From positions 1,054,001 through 1,118,000 of the forward strand of contig NC_021921.1 of the NCBI RefSeq assembly GCF_000470655.1: a stretch of DNA of 64,000 nucleotides. The letters run 5' to 3'. Positions 49,284 to 58,022 of the stretch are shown piece by piece. Origin of the DNA: Halorhabdus tiamatea SARL4B. GTDB taxonomy: Archaea; Halobacteriota; Halobacteria; Halobacteriales; Haloarculaceae. The notes beneath the pieces were generated by a model. The model had not been told where the DNA came from, did no database searches, and saw only the letters and a list, made by a program, of their open reading frames with translations. Within the stretch, counting starts at the first letter, position 1. Each line of letters opens with the position of its first letter. The position numbers and the translations under genes were made by a program.

Positions 49284-49919
49284 TCACGGCGGCGAGTTCG
49301 TCTCAGCCTGGCAGTCCAGCGTCCGTGGCACGGTCCAGTCAGTTGTAAGTTCGAGGAACTGTGTCAGGATGCGGGCGGTCGCCCCCCAGACCGTGTAGCC
49401 GTCGACGTGAAAGTAGTGAAGCTGGACCGAGCCGTGCGCCGGGTGATCGCGACAATCAGTCTCGTAGTTGTCGAGGTCGGTCAGGGCCGCGACTGAGAGA
49501 ACGGCAATCTCGGCGACTTCGCCGTCGTTGGGCTCGTAGGACCGGTCGGGAATCCGGGCGACGAACGGGCGGATCGCATAGTCAGTCACCGTCTGGATGT
49601 CGTCGAGTCGCCCGATCACAGTCGCTTCGGCCGGCTGGAGGCCGACTTCCTCACGTGCTTCCCGCAGCGCCGTCTCCCCGAGGTCAGCGTCGACCGGTTC
49701 GACCCCGCCGCCCGGGAAGCTCATCTGCCCCGGGTGATCGTTGAGGTGATCGGCCCGGCGGGTGAACAGCAGGTGTGGGCCCGACGGTCGCTCGACGATC
49801 CCAACCAGCACCGCCGCTTCGCGAGCGGCCGTCACAGCCGTGGGATCGTGTGCGACGACGGGGTCGAGATCCATGTCAGCAAGAAGGGGGTCGCGACTCT
49901 TAACTCGCTCGTCACTCAC
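49284..49919 (-). CDS. Nudix hydrolase, CoA pyrophosphatase-like
   Basis: This 211-residue Nudix enzyme has the box GGGVEPVDADLGETALREAREEVGL (G-x5-E-x7-R-E-x2-E-E). Just before it, LLFTRRADHLNDHPGQMSFPGG matches the CoA/acyl-CoA pyrophosphatase subgroup. It probably cleaves CoA or a related nucleotide diphosphate derivative. The start at 49919 overlaps the stop of the DUF7109-like gene by four bases, so the two are co-transcribed. An internal ATG at residue 16 is the alternative start. All box residues appear intact. Confidence 0.83.
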   Translation of the reverse strand: MSDERVKSRDPLLADMDLDPVVAHDPTAVTAAREAAVLVGIVERPSGPHLLFTRRADHLNDHPGQMSFPGGGVEPVDADLGETALREAREEVGLQPAEATVIGRLDDIQTVTDYAIRPFVARIPDRSYEPNDGEVAEIAVLSVAALTDLDNYETDCRDHPAHGSVQLHYFHVDGYTVWGATARILTQFLELTTDWTVPRTLDCQAETNSPP

Positions 49920-50392
49920 TCGGGATCGGTGCCTTCGAGGGCATCGTCCAGGCGATCGCGCGTCTCGGCGAGATCGACGGGGGCCCAGGCTTCGAGTTCG
50001 TAACTCACGGAGAGGAGTGTCTCGATGCGGTCGGGATCGCCGGCGGCGACTGCCTGACCGGCGTCTCGCCGAAAACGGCGTTCGGCAGCAGTCGCGAGAC
50101 GGTCGCGGTCGATCGACCGGTCGGGAGCGTCCAGAATATGCGGGAGATCACGAGCCCCCTCGGGCAGGGTGGGGAACGCGACCGGGCCCACGACGAGCAA
50201 GGGCTCCTCGCCAGGGAGTTCCAGAAGGTGATACGACTCGACGGCTGCAGCGACGTCGTCCGCGAAGGTCGCCGGGTCGTGGTCCTCGCCGCGCTTGAAG
50301 GCGAGCTCGGCGAGGGCCGCCCGAAGCGTCGCCGGCGGGAGCGCCCCGAAGAGGTCGACGACGCCGGCGATGTCGTCCGGTGACAGGTCCAT
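49916..50392 (-). CDS. haloarchaeal protein (DUF7109-like)
   Basis: This 158-residue helical protein begins DLSPDDIAGVVDLFGALPPATLRAALAELAFKRGEDHD. It has no membrane segment or signal. Its sequence is conserved in haloarchaea next to Nudix and glycosyltransferase genes (a DUF7109-like group, from memory), and it has no known function. Its stop overlaps the Nudix start by four bases (ATGA). It is probably expressed with the Nudix enzyme and the GpgS-like gene 64 bp upstream. The internal mix of helices would suit a protein-binding role. Confidence 0.55.
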   Translation of the reverse strand: MDLSPDDIAGVVDLFGALPPATLRAALAELAFKRGEDHDPATFADDVAAAVESYHLLELPGEEPLLVVGPVAFPTLPEGARDLPHILDAPDRSIDRDRLATAAERRFRRDAGQAVAAGDPDRIETLLSVSYELEAWAPVDLAETRDRLDDALEGTDPE

Positions 50393-50456
50393 GTCGGGAA
50401 TCCGGTCCCCATCCTCTTTAGCGCGACGGGTGCGCGACAGGCGCTGAACGACGGAC

Positions 50457-51554
50457 TCACCCACGTCGCTCTGCCAGTGCCTCGCTGGCGAGCGTCGCGA
50501 TCCGTTCGGGATCGAGCGCGGTGGCTTCCCAGGCCGGCAACCGGTCGTCCACACCGGGCGGCTCGATCGCTGCCGCGTAGGCGTCGACCTGGGCACGTTC
50601 GTCCGCCCGGTCGTAGGTGAGTCCGTTGAAGGCGGCGTCCGTGGCATAGCGTTCGATGTGCGATCGGGCACGTTCGCGGTATCGACCCGGAAGCGAGTCG
50701 TAGTCGGGCATGACGCCGGCCCCTTCCAGCGCGCGAAAGAGCGACGCAGCGACCTCACTCGCCATGGTACCGAGCCCGTCTGGCCCCCCGACGGCGCGGT
50801 GATCGTGTTCGTGCATCCCGAGGTCGACCTGCGCGGTGTCTTCGAACCCGGCTTCCCCGTAGGCCTCGGCAAGCGTGCCGACTTCGAGTCCCCACCCCCG
50901 AGGAACCCGGAGTCGTCGGACGAGGTCACTCGTCGCGGCGAACTCCCCGGCGAGGGCGTACCGAAACGCCCCGAGATACGCGAGGATCGCCGCGTCGTGA
51001 GCGTCGGCGAGCGCCCGGACCACTGGGACGTACAGGAGTCGAAAGAGTCGGCCGTACAGCCGGTCGTTCTCGACGCGGGCGTAGTAGCCCTTCGAGAACT
51101 CGTATCCTCGAGACAGCGGGAAGAGCAATCGCGGGACGTGGGTCGCCGCGTAGTTTCCGGCGTCCGCGTCGTGGACGGCGACGTACTCGCCGCGCCCGGC
51201 GGCGACACCGAGGGCAAGCCAGACGTCCCGACCCTTCCCACGCTGGCCGTCGAGGCGCGCGTCCGCGAGTGCAGATTCGACGGCGGGAGCGCTACACCAC
51301 AGGATCTCGAGCGAGAGGTCGAAAGAACCGAGCCAGGTCGTGACCTCGTCGACCCGATCAGGATCGGCCCGGAGCGCGACGATTACCTCGCGAGGGGCGA
51401 CCGTCTCGAGCGTCGAGAAGACGCGTTCGGCGGCCAGGCTGGCGTGGTCGCGGGCCGTCATCGGGACGACCACGACCGCGCGGTCGGTCGGGGCCGACGG
51501 GGCGACCCCATCGAAGTCGTGGAGGGTAGCGATCCGTTCCTGAACGTACTCCAT
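50457..51554 (-). CDS. glucosyl-3-phosphoglycerate synthase-like glycosyltransferase
   Basis: This 365-residue enzyme resembles the GpgS group (GT81). It has an N-terminal GT-A fold (RAVVVVPMTARDHASLAAERVFSTLE), the metal site VAVHDADAGNYAATHV and the phosphoglycerate segment YEFSKGYYARVENDRLYGRL. PRGWGLEVGTLAEAYG and QVDLGMHEHDH follow. In other organisms it makes glucosyl-3-phosphoglycerate, a precursor of the compatible solute glucosylglycerate. Whether this organism uses that solute is not shown, since no GpgP phosphatase is identified nearby. The ATG at 51554 starts homology; an earlier ATG would add 29 residues. Confidence 0.65.
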   Translation of the reverse strand: MEYVQERIATLHDFDGVAPSAPTDRAVVVVPMTARDHASLAAERVFSTLETVAPREVIVALRADPDRVDEVTTWLGSFDLSLEILWCSAPAVESALADARLDGQRGKGRDVWLALGVAAGRGEYVAVHDADAGNYAATHVPRLLFPLSRGYEFSKGYYARVENDRLYGRLFRLLYVPVVRALADAHDAAILAYLGAFRYALAGEFAATSDLVRRLRVPRGWGLEVGTLAEAYGEAGFEDTAQVDLGMHEHDHRAVGGPDGLGTMASEVAASLFRALEGAGVMPDYDSLPGRYRERARSHIERYATDAAFNGLTYDRADERAQVDAYAAAIEPPGVDDRLPAWEATALDPERIATLASEALAERRG

Positions 51555-51692
51555 TCGTCGGGACTCGGGCCGGGACGTCAAAAAAGGGACCGGCGACCGG
51601 CAGTTTCGCCGTATTCTGAAGGGGAGACCGACGAGAGTCACGATCCGGCGGCGAGCGCGGGCTTTTTGTCACATGGTCGCATACGTCTACGC

Positions 51693-51863
51693 ATGGAATC
51701 CGTCAGAAAGGGACTTCGGTCGGGGGATCTCGAGAAGGACACCTACGAACGGTTACGGTGTACCGAATGTGGCGAGGAGTTGACGACGAAAAACGACCCC
51801 GACGAAGTCGGGTCCGTCCGGGCCTGTCCGGAGTGTGGCCGCGAGTGGAAACAGGTGGGCTAA
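51693..51863 (+). CDS. HVO_0758-type zinc-finger microprotein
   Basis: This 56-residue protein has two CxxC zinc knuckles (CTECGEEL and CPECGREW), separated by about 20 residues. MESVRKGLRSGDLEKDTYERL forms the N-terminus. The size and spacing match the haloarchaeal HVO_0758 family of small zinc-finger proteins, known from memory. Such proteins are cytoplasmic; their individual roles are unclear, and regulatory functions have been reported for some. It is divergent from the GpgS-like gene with 138 bp between starts and convergent with the DHH gene. The reading is short but clean, with archaeal codon use. Confidence 0.78.
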   Translation: MESVRKGLRSGDLEKDTYERLRCTECGEELTTKNDPDEVGSVRACPECGREWKQVG

Positions 51864-51879
51864 GACGGACACTCCGGCG

Positions 51880-53064
51880 TCACTGCCGGTCGCCAGTCAT
51901 CGCCTCGAACAGTCGCTCACGGAGGTCCGTTCGGGAGACACCCTCGCCCGGCCCGAGGCCGTTCATGTGCTCGACGCTTATTTGGCCCCCACCCATGCGA
52001 GCGTGCCCGCCAGCCTCGGCCATCGGGATGTCCTCGACGGCAGCCTGGAGGGCCCTGCCCATGTGAACACGATCGTCCCGCGAACGTCCTGAAAGATGGA
52101 CGGTTCCGTCAGCCACCCCGAGGACGACGATCGCTGTCACCCCCTCGAGTCGGAGGAGTTCGTCGGCCGCCTGGGGGATCGCGTCGACGTTCGAGACCGT
52201 CCCGACGTCGCTGCAAGCGAAGGCTCCGCGGACGTCTCGTTCGGTAATCGCCCTGGCTTTCACTTCGAGGACCTCCGTGTCGACTTCGGGGTTGGCGATC
52301 CGGTCGAGCGTGGCCTCGTCGATGCCCTCATAGAGATACGACGCGGCGTCGAATTCAGCCGGAGAACAGCCCTTCGTCAGGTGCTTCGTATCCGCCTGGA
52401 TGCCGTAGAGAAGTCCCGTGGCGACTTCCGAGGGAAGCGCGTTTGCGGACCCCTCGGCGTCGGGATCACCTGGCTCGACGCCCAAATATTCGAAGTACTC
52501 GGCGAGGATCGTCGCGCAGGCCCCGTACTCGGATCGGACGTCGGCGAAGGCGCTGCCAGTGCCGTCGCCGGGATGGTGGTCGATGACCGCAACCGGCGAG
52601 AGTGCGTCCGCGCCGGGAAACCCCCGCGCTTCGTTGTGATCGACGAGGACGACCGCGTCGGCGTCGATCTCCTCGGCCGTCTCGATCTGGTCGAGGTCGA
52701 GATCGAGGACAGTCTCGAACGCTCGATTCTGCTGGTGGCGGATCTGCCCCGGATGCTGGAGGACGGCTTCGGTGTCGACACTCGAGGCGAGTTCGGCGAC
52801 ACCCTGGGCGGCCCCCATCGCGTCCGGGTCGGGATTCGGATGCATCAGGACGCTCACCCGGTCGTGGTCGGCGAGCACACGGCGCAGTCGTTGGCCGGGC
52901 ATCCGCGTGTGCCGGCGAATCAGGACGGCGAGTCCGACGACGAGAACGAGTCCGACAACGACGGCGACGCCGGCGACGATCGGGTTCGACGCGGCGAAGT
53001 CGGTGACGGCGTCGATCCCAGCCGTCGCCGCCTCGGCGGCGTCCGCCTGGCCCGGACGTACCAT
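51880..53064 (-). CDS. membrane-anchored DHH-family phosphoesterase
   Basis: This 394-residue protein has one N-terminal membrane helix (NPIVAGVAVVVGLVLVVGLAVLI, about 27-50) and a cytoplasmic DHH domain. The metal ligands lie in VLMHPNPDPDAMGAAQG, VVLVDHNEARG and VAVIDHHPGDG, and DHHA1 residues in GHARMGGGQISVEHM bind substrate. The family includes RecJ-like exonucleases, nano-RNases and cyclic-di-AMP phosphodiesterases (GdpP-like). The helix and missing PAS/GGDEF parts give no clear substrate. A cyclic-dinucleotide or short oligonucleotide hydrolase is plausible. The ATG at 53064 starts the hydrophobic region. Confidence 0.82.
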   Translation of the reverse strand: MVRPGQADAAEAATAGIDAVTDFAASNPIVAGVAVVVGLVLVVGLAVLIRRHTRMPGQRLRRVLADHDRVSVLMHPNPDPDAMGAAQGVAELASSVDTEAVLQHPGQIRHQQNRAFETVLDLDLDQIETAEEIDADAVVLVDHNEARGFPGADALSPVAVIDHHPGDGTGSAFADVRSEYGACATILAEYFEYLGVEPGDPDAEGSANALPSEVATGLLYGIQADTKHLTKGCSPAEFDAASYLYEGIDEATLDRIANPEVDTEVLEVKARAITERDVRGAFACSDVGTVSNVDAIPQAADELLRLEGVTAIVVLGVADGTVHLSGRSRDDRVHMGRALQAAVEDIPMAEAGGHARMGGGQISVEHMNGLGPGEGVSRTDLRERLFEAMTGDRQ

Positions 53065-53130
53065 ACCGTGGACTGTCACCCCCACAACGTAAGAAGGTTC
53101 GCCACCTCGCAAGTCGGCGCGTTACCGCGT

Positions 53131-54030
53131 TCAACGGTCCGTCTCGCCGGACCGATACCACTCGAGGGCATCCTGATAGCCTGCACGAAACGTCGGATAC
53201 GCGAACTCGTAGCCGTCCTCGCGGAGTCGATCGTTACTGACGCGTTTGCTCGAGCGAATTCGCCGACGGGTCGCCGCGCGGTCGACATCGGCGAGTCGCT
53301 GCTCGACCGGCTGTTTCGGCGGAAACGCGACGTCGGCCTGCTCGGCCAGCCAGTCGGCAAAGCCCCACTTCTCGACCGGTTCGTCGTCGACGACGTTGAC
53401 GACCTCGCCGCGTCCGTGGTCGCGTTCGAGCAGGAACCGGACTGCACCGGCAGCGTCGTCGCGGTGGACCATGTTGAGCACCCCGGCGGTGACCGGGCCA
53501 TCGAGGTATCGGTCCAGCCGGTAACGGTCCGGACCGTACAACCCGCCGAAGCGGGCGACCGTCCCGTCGATCCCCGACGGCGGGCGTTCGCGAGCGAGTC
53601 GCTCGGCCGTCGCCAGGACCTCGGTCCGTTCGTCGCCCGGGTCGATCGGCGTCCCCTCGTCGACCCACTCGCCGTCGTGATCGCCGTAGACGCCCGTACT
53701 CGACGTGTAGACGAAGCGATCGGGGGCGTCGGCTCGATCGGCGAAGTGATCGATCGCCGTCCGGAGCCCGGAGACGTAGGTCTCGCGGGCAGCCTCGGCG
53801 TCCCGGCCGCCTGCGCTCGCGGCGAAGACGACCCACTCGGCGTCCGGGACTGCCGAGAGGGACTCGGCGTCTGTCACGTCGGCCTGGACCGGTTCGGCCC
53901 CGGCGTCCTCGACCGCCGCGAGTCCCGCATCCGACCGGCGGACGCCGACGACGTGGTGGCCGCCATCGACGAGTTGCCGGGCGAGTTCACACCCGACGTA
54001 GCCACACCCGAGGATGGCGACGCGCGTCAC
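53131..54030 (-). CDS. NAD(P)-dependent epimerase/dehydratase (extended SDR)
   Basis: This 299-residue extended SDR begins VAILGCGYVGCELARQLVDGGHHVVGVRR, a Rossmann NAD(P)-binding start (G-x-x-G-x-x-G type). VFAASAGGRDAEAARETYVSGLRTAIDHF, FVYTSSTGVYGDHDGEW (Ser and the YxxxK-type region) and LNMVHRDDAAGAVRFLLE follow. Such enzymes act on nucleotide sugars or related substrates, but this branch is not characterised. It overlaps the preceding DUF5791 gene by four bases (ATGA), so they share an mRNA. Substrate is unknown. Confidence 0.82.
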   Translation of the reverse strand: MTRVAILGCGYVGCELARQLVDGGHHVVGVRRSDAGLAAVEDAGAEPVQADVTDAESLSAVPDAEWVVFAASAGGRDAEAARETYVSGLRTAIDHFADRADAPDRFVYTSSTGVYGDHDGEWVDEGTPIDPGDERTEVLATAERLARERPPSGIDGTVARFGGLYGPDRYRLDRYLDGPVTAGVLNMVHRDDAAGAVRFLLERDHGRGEVVNVVDDEPVEKWGFADWLAEQADVAFPPKQPVEQRLADVDRAATRRRIRSSKRVSNDRLREDGYEFAYPTFRAGYQDALEWYRSGETDR

Positions 54031-54455
54031 GTTTTCCCCGCCACGAACCCACGGATCTCGGCGTACTCAGCGAGCGTCATCGGATGTCGCCCTTCCATCT
54101 TGGCCTGGAGTTCCTTGGGAGTCACGTCGCGGCCGAGACCCTGACTGAGCGCCTCGACGTCGAGAACGGCGCTCGACAGTTCGAGCAGGAGGCGGTCGCG
54201 CGCGTCGGCAGCGAGCGCGTCGGCGTCCCGATCCGTCGTGAGTGCGAGGACCGCACTCGCCTCGGAAAGGGTCACCGACGGCGTTTCGGCGGCGTTATCG
54301 GCGTCGGCGAGTGCGTCGACAGTGTCGGCATCGAGGGCAGTCCCGGCAACGACAGCGTCTACACCGGCCGTTTCGATGGCGTCCGCGAGGAGTCCGTCGT
54401 AGGCACGGCGAAGCGAGGCAGCGTCGTGGGCGTCCGCGTCGACAGCAGCGAGCAT
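54027..54455 (-). CDS. DUF5791 family haloarchaeal protein
   Basis: This 142-residue protein contains LRRAYDGLLADAIETAGVDAVVAGT, SEASAVLALTTDRDADALAADARDRLLLELSSAVLDVEALSQGLG and TPKELQAKMEGRHPMTLAEYAEI. These resemble the haloarchaeal DUF5791 family, from memory. It is helical and acidic, without signal or membrane segments, and its function is unknown. The ATG at 54455 is preferred to an earlier one, which would add 38 residues. Its stop overlaps the SDR start by four bases. It is divergent from cetZ with 124 bp between start codons. Confidence 0.65.
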   Translation of the reverse strand: MLAAVDADAHDAASLRRAYDGLLADAIETAGVDAVVAGTALDADTVDALADADNAAETPSVTLSEASAVLALTTDRDADALAADARDRLLLELSSAVLDVEALSQGLGRDVTPKELQAKMEGRHPMTLAEYAEIRGFVAGKT

Positions 54456-54578
54456 AGGTGACGGTAGGATTCGGACGTACAAGGAGGCGTCGCCACCGGA
54501 AACTGCGTCGCTGCTGAGCGCCGGTCCCACCGCCGAACTGTCACAAGCTTTGAATAGGCGGTCCGCCAATCGGTGGGT

Positions 54579-55658
54579 ATGAAAGTCGTCCTAATTGGTC
54601 TGGGTCAGGCCGGGGGGAAACTCACCCAGGCGCTGGCCACCTACGACTACGAGATGGGGTTCGACGCGATCCGGGACGCGCTCGCGGTCAACACCGCCCG
54701 GGCTGACCTCCAGTCCCTGGAGATCGATACGATGTTGATCGGCCAGGATCGCGTGAAGGGCCACGGCGTCGGCGGCGACAACGAACTCGGCGCGGAGATC
54801 ATGCAAAGCGAGGCCACCGAAGTCCTCGACGGCCTCGACGGCCGGATCACCTCCCAGGCCGAGGGTATCTTCGTCGTCGCCGGCCTCGGCGGCGGGACCG
54901 GCAGCGGCGGCGCGCCCGTCCTGGCGAAGGAACTCAAGCGGATCTACGACATCCCCGTCTACGTTCTGGGTATCCTGCCCGGCCGCAGCGAGGGGTCGAT
55001 CTACCAGGCCAACGCTGGCCGGTCGCTGAAGACCGTCGCCCGCGAGGCCGACGCGACGCTGCTGGTCGACAACGACGCCTGGCAGAGCGCCGACGAGAGC
55101 GTCGAGGAAGGCTTCGAGACGATCAACCAGCAGATCGCCCAGCGGGTGGGTCTCCTGCTCGCGTCGGGCGAGATTGTCGAGGGCGTCGGCGAGAGCGTCG
55201 TCGACTCCAGTGAGGTCATCAACACGCTCCGACCGGGCGGCATCGCCGCGCTCGGCTACGCGAGCGCGGAAGCCAGCCCGGACAGCGCCGAGAATATCAA
55301 CACCATCACGAGCCTGGCCCGCAAGGCCCTCCTGACCGGGACCAGCCTCCCCAACGCCGTCGAGGCCGAGACCGCCCTCCTGGTGATCGCCGGCGAGCCC
55401 GACCGCATCGCCCGGAAGGGCGTCGAGCGCGCCCGACGGTGGCTCGAAGACGAGACTGGCAGTCTCGAGGTCCGCGGTGGGGACTTCCCGCTCGAAAGTG
55501 ATCGACTCGCCGCGCTGGTCTTGCTCGGCGGCGTCGAGCGCTCACAGCGTCTCCAGGCGTTTCTCGACCGGGCCACCGAGGCCTACGAACAGGCCAGCCA
55601 GCAGCAGGCCGAACCGGCAGCTGACTTCCAGAACGACGACCTCGAAAACCTCTTTTGA
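54579..55658 (+). CDS. cetZ: CetZ tubulin-like protein
   Basis: This 359-residue GTPase belongs to the CetZ group of the tubulin/FtsZ superfamily, which controls cell shape in haloarchaea. It begins MKVVLIGLGQAGGKLTQALATYDYE and has the tubulin signature GGGTGSG at 104-110. RVKGHGVGGDNELGAEI, LGILPGRSEGSIYQANAGRS, TLLVDNDAW and the T7-like ESVVDSSEVINTL (catalytic acidic loop) follow. The ATG at 54579 is chosen over a GTG two codons before. It has the NDDLENLF acidic tail. It lacks the large insertion seen in CetZ1-type proteins, so it may be a shorter paralogue. A GGCGG-T-CCGCC palindrome lies 12 bp upstream. Confidence 0.92.
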   Translation: MKVVLIGLGQAGGKLTQALATYDYEMGFDAIRDALAVNTARADLQSLEIDTMLIGQDRVKGHGVGGDNELGAEIMQSEATEVLDGLDGRITSQAEGIFVVAGLGGGTGSGGAPVLAKELKRIYDIPVYVLGILPGRSEGSIYQANAGRSLKTVAREADATLLVDNDAWQSADESVEEGFETINQQIAQRVGLLLASGEIVEGVGESVVDSSEVINTLRPGGIAALGYASAEASPDSAENINTITSLARKALLTGTSLPNAVEAETALLVIAGEPDRIARKGVERARRWLEDETGSLEVRGGDFPLESDRLAALVLLGGVERSQRLQAFLDRATEAYEQASQQQAEPAADFQNDDLENLF

Positions 55659-55713
55659 ATCGGTCGCCCGCGGTCCGAGAATCGACTCGGCGTCAGCGTC
55701 GAAACGACCGACG

Positions 55714-55767
55714 ACTCGCCGTCAGCGTCGCCGTCCGTCTACTCGCTGTCAGCGTCGCCGTCGGTCT
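55714..55767. repeat. 27-bp tandem duplication at the 3' end of a gene
   Basis: Bases 55714-55740 and 55741-55767 match in 25 of 27 positions, with exactly nine codons per unit. The second copy encodes the final residues of the acidic protein at 55739, and its stop codon spans the junction. The first copy lies beyond the stop, so a one-base change created the shorter end. Confidence 0.75.
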
Positions 55768-56314
55768 CCTCCTCGATGTCGACGTCGGCGATCGCGTCGG
55801 CGATCTCGTCGTCGTCGGCCCCGTCTTCGGGTTCGGCGGGCGGTTCGGGGGATTCGTCCGCGGTTTCGCCGGGCGGCTCGAGATCGTCGGAGTAGGCGAA
55901 CGCAGAGGCGGACGCCTCCACCTCGTCGTCTTCCGTTCCGACATCGTCTTCGCCGACGAACGCGAAGCCTTCTGGCTCCGTCTGGGAGGTGTCCTCGTCC
56001 GCGAGCGTCGTCTCGTCCTGGTCTGGGTTCCACGCGTGGGACTCCCGGGACGCGTCGAACCAGTCCGAGGGGTCGGAGCTGGTGGCGCTCGTCCGGGGCT
56101 GGTCGAGCGCTTCGTCAGTCAGTGCGGCCGCCAGTGATTCGACCCGGCCCGCGAGTTGATCGAGACGCGCCTCGACGCGCTCGCCCGGCGGCTGGAGGAC
56201 CGCCTGGCGGTGTTCGAGCAGCCACCTGGCGTAGGCCTCGGCCGATTTGAACCCGCGCTCGTCGGCTTCCTCGGCCAGCGTTTCGGCCAGGTCCGGATCC
56301 AGATCGAGGTCCAT
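55739..56314 (-). CDS. hypothetical acidic protein with helical N-terminus
   Basis: This 191-residue protein has a short helical N-terminus (LDPDLAETLAEEADERGFKSAEAYARWLLEHRQAV, similar to ribbon-helix-helix antitoxin starts). A second helix (RVEARLDQLAGRVESLAAAL, possible coiled coil) precedes a long Asp/Glu/Pro/Ser-rich tail of about 110 residues. The family is not recognised; it might bind nucleic acid or protein at its N-terminus. It is convergent with cetZ and divides it from the phosphatase gene. A 27-bp tandem duplication at its 3' end (nine codons) suggests recent tail-length change. Confidence 0.6.
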   Translation of the reverse strand: MDLDLDPDLAETLAEEADERGFKSAEAYARWLLEHRQAVLQPPGERVEARLDQLAGRVESLAAALTDEALDQPRTSATSSDPSDWFDASRESHAWNPDQDETTLADEDTSQTEPEGFAFVGEDDVGTEDDEVEASASAFAYSDDLEPPGETADESPEPPAEPEDGADDDEIADAIADVDIEEETDGDADSE

Positions 56315-56359
56315 TCGGCCGACGGTACGGGCGGTCGGCCCAAATAGCTGCTGGGCGAC

Positions 56360-57703
56360 TCAGACCAGACTCGACCCGTCGAAGTCGGTCCGGTCGTACT
56401 CGACGTCCATCAGCGAGAGGATCGTCGGCGCGACGTCGTACAGGTCAGCACCCGAGATCGACGCGTCGTCGTCCTCGATGAACAGACTGGCGTTGTCGAA
56501 GCTGTGCATCCCGTTGCGCGGCCCGGTGCCGAAGACCGCCTCGCTGCCCTTGAACCCGGCCTTCAGGTCGAAGCCGTGGTTCGGGATCACGACCAGATCG
56601 GGCGCGATGTCGTCGTGGTCGCCCCGGAACGCGTCTTCTTTCGTGACGACTCGGTCGGCGACCGGATTCCCGTCCGGTCCTTCGAGGGCTTCGAGCTTCG
56701 CTTTGAGTTCGGCCCGAACGTCCTCGTAGTCCTCCTCGGGGACGCCGCCGTTGGCTTCGCGCTCTTCGAGGTTGACGTAGAACCGACCGGGGATCAGCGA
56801 GTAGGCCTTCGTCGACGAATCGAGGTCAGCAAGCTCTTCGGGGTCGTCAGTGTCGAACGTGAGCCACCCCTCCTCGCGCAGCCACTCGTTCATGTGGACC
56901 TCGTAATCGAGGCTGGTAAAGCCGTGATCGGAGGCGACCATCATCGTCACGTCGTCGTCGAGTAGGTCGCGGAGTTCACCCAGGTACTGATCGACCGTCC
57001 GGTAGAACTCCAGGAACTCCTCGCTGTACTCGCCGTCTTCCTCGTAGTGTTTGAACAGGAAGTGGTTGATCCGGTCGGTCGTCATGAAGACGCCGAAAAA
57101 CAGGTCCCAGTCGTCTTCCTCGATGTAGTGTTTGAACGCCTCGAAGCGCTTCTCGACGGTCTCGTAGGAGTCTTCGAGGAAGTCAGTCTTGTCGTCGTCG
57201 TGGCCGAGTTTGGCGTTGACGTCGATCCGGTACTCTAAGCCCTCGAGCGTGTCCCGGAGTTCGTCGGGGTAGGCGGCCTCCTCGACGCCGGGGGAGAGAA
57301 AGCCCGAGACCATCCGCTGGACGTCACGCTGTGGCGGGAAGGTGACGGGGACGTTCAGCACCGTCGCGTCCCGGCCGGCCGACTGGACGCGGTCCCACAG
57401 CCGCGTGGCCTGGACGTCCCGCCCCATCGGGACGTACGTCTCCGCCGAGCCGACCTCGCGGTCCTGAAAGCCGTAGACACCGGTCTGGCCGGGGTTGACG
57501 CCGGTCGTCAGCGACGGCCAGCAGGCGCTGGATTCGGGCGGGACGATACTGTCGATGGCCCCGCCGGCCCCCTCGGCTGCGAGTGCGTTCAGGTGCTCGA
57601 ACTCTTCGTCGTGTTCGGCGATCAGGCTATACGGGACGCCGTCGATGCCGAAGAAGGCGACCCGGGGATCGTCGTCGCCGCGTATCCGATCGAACAGACC
57701 CAT
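56360..57703 (-). CDS. alkaline-phosphatase-fold phosphodiesterase/pyrophosphatase
   Basis: This 447-residue protein belongs to the type I phosphodiesterase/nucleotide pyrophosphatase group. The N-terminal metal site is VAFFGIDGVPYSLI (D24 region). The nucleophile lies in PPESSACWPSLTTGVNPGQTGVYGF, and metal ligands later in MTTDRINHFLF, MMVASDHGFTS and MHSFDNAS. There is no signal peptide, so it should act in the cytoplasm on a phosphodiester or sulfate-like substrate that cannot be named. Relatives lie beside glycosylation genes in haloarchaea. The ATG at 57703 is the plausible start; nine codons earlier is another in-frame start. Confidence 0.8.
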   Translation of the reverse strand: MGLFDRIRGDDDPRVAFFGIDGVPYSLIAEHDEEFEHLNALAAEGAGGAIDSIVPPESSACWPSLTTGVNPGQTGVYGFQDREVGSAETYVPMGRDVQATRLWDRVQSAGRDATVLNVPVTFPPQRDVQRMVSGFLSPGVEEAAYPDELRDTLEGLEYRIDVNAKLGHDDDKTDFLEDSYETVEKRFEAFKHYIEEDDWDLFFGVFMTTDRINHFLFKHYEEDGEYSEEFLEFYRTVDQYLGELRDLLDDDVTMMVASDHGFTSLDYEVHMNEWLREEGWLTFDTDDPEELADLDSSTKAYSLIPGRFYVNLEEREANGGVPEEDYEDVRAELKAKLEALEGPDGNPVADRVVTKEDAFRGDHDDIAPDLVVIPNHGFDLKAGFKGSEAVFGTGPRNGMHSFDNASLFIEDDDASISGADLYDVAPTILSLMDVEYDRTDFDGSSLV

Positions 57704-57790
57704 ACCTCGCGATACTGTGGTCTGACACAAGAAGCTTCTTCTAGGGGCCGACTCCGAGGACGCACCGCGATGGCGGCAAAGAGTGCGAAC

Positions 57791-57907
57791 TCAGTCGTCC
57801 CGTGTCACCGAGTCTTCGGGAGATTCAGGCTCTGGCTCCGCCGGTTTGAAGTTCTCGGGGACGACCGTGTAGTGGGCGATCCCGACCGCGGGACGTTCAG
57901 TGGCCAT
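57791..57907 (-). CDS. 38-residue small protein
   Basis: A clean 39-codon frame on the minus strand from an ATG at 57907 to TGA at 57791. It begins ATERPAVGIAHYTVVPENF and ends with an acidic Pro/Glu/Asp-rich tail (EPEPESPEDSVTRDD). Its upstream region (57925-57975) is AT-rich with TATA-like sequences. The N-terminal half has a strand-like GIAHYTVVPENF segment. It is too short for a statistical call, but the amino-acid composition is typical of haloarchaeal proteins and the promoter region is present. Function is unknown. Confidence 0.5.
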   Translation of the reverse strand: MATERPAVGIAHYTVVPENFKPAEPEPESPEDSVTRDD

Positions 57908-58022
57908 CACACGCGAAACGAGGGTCGCCACACGCAAATAATTACCCATAAGCATACCGCATGGTCCTGACGGTGGGGTATAACCGGCAGGAATCAGTGG
58001 CCGTCTCCGAACAGCGACGGCG

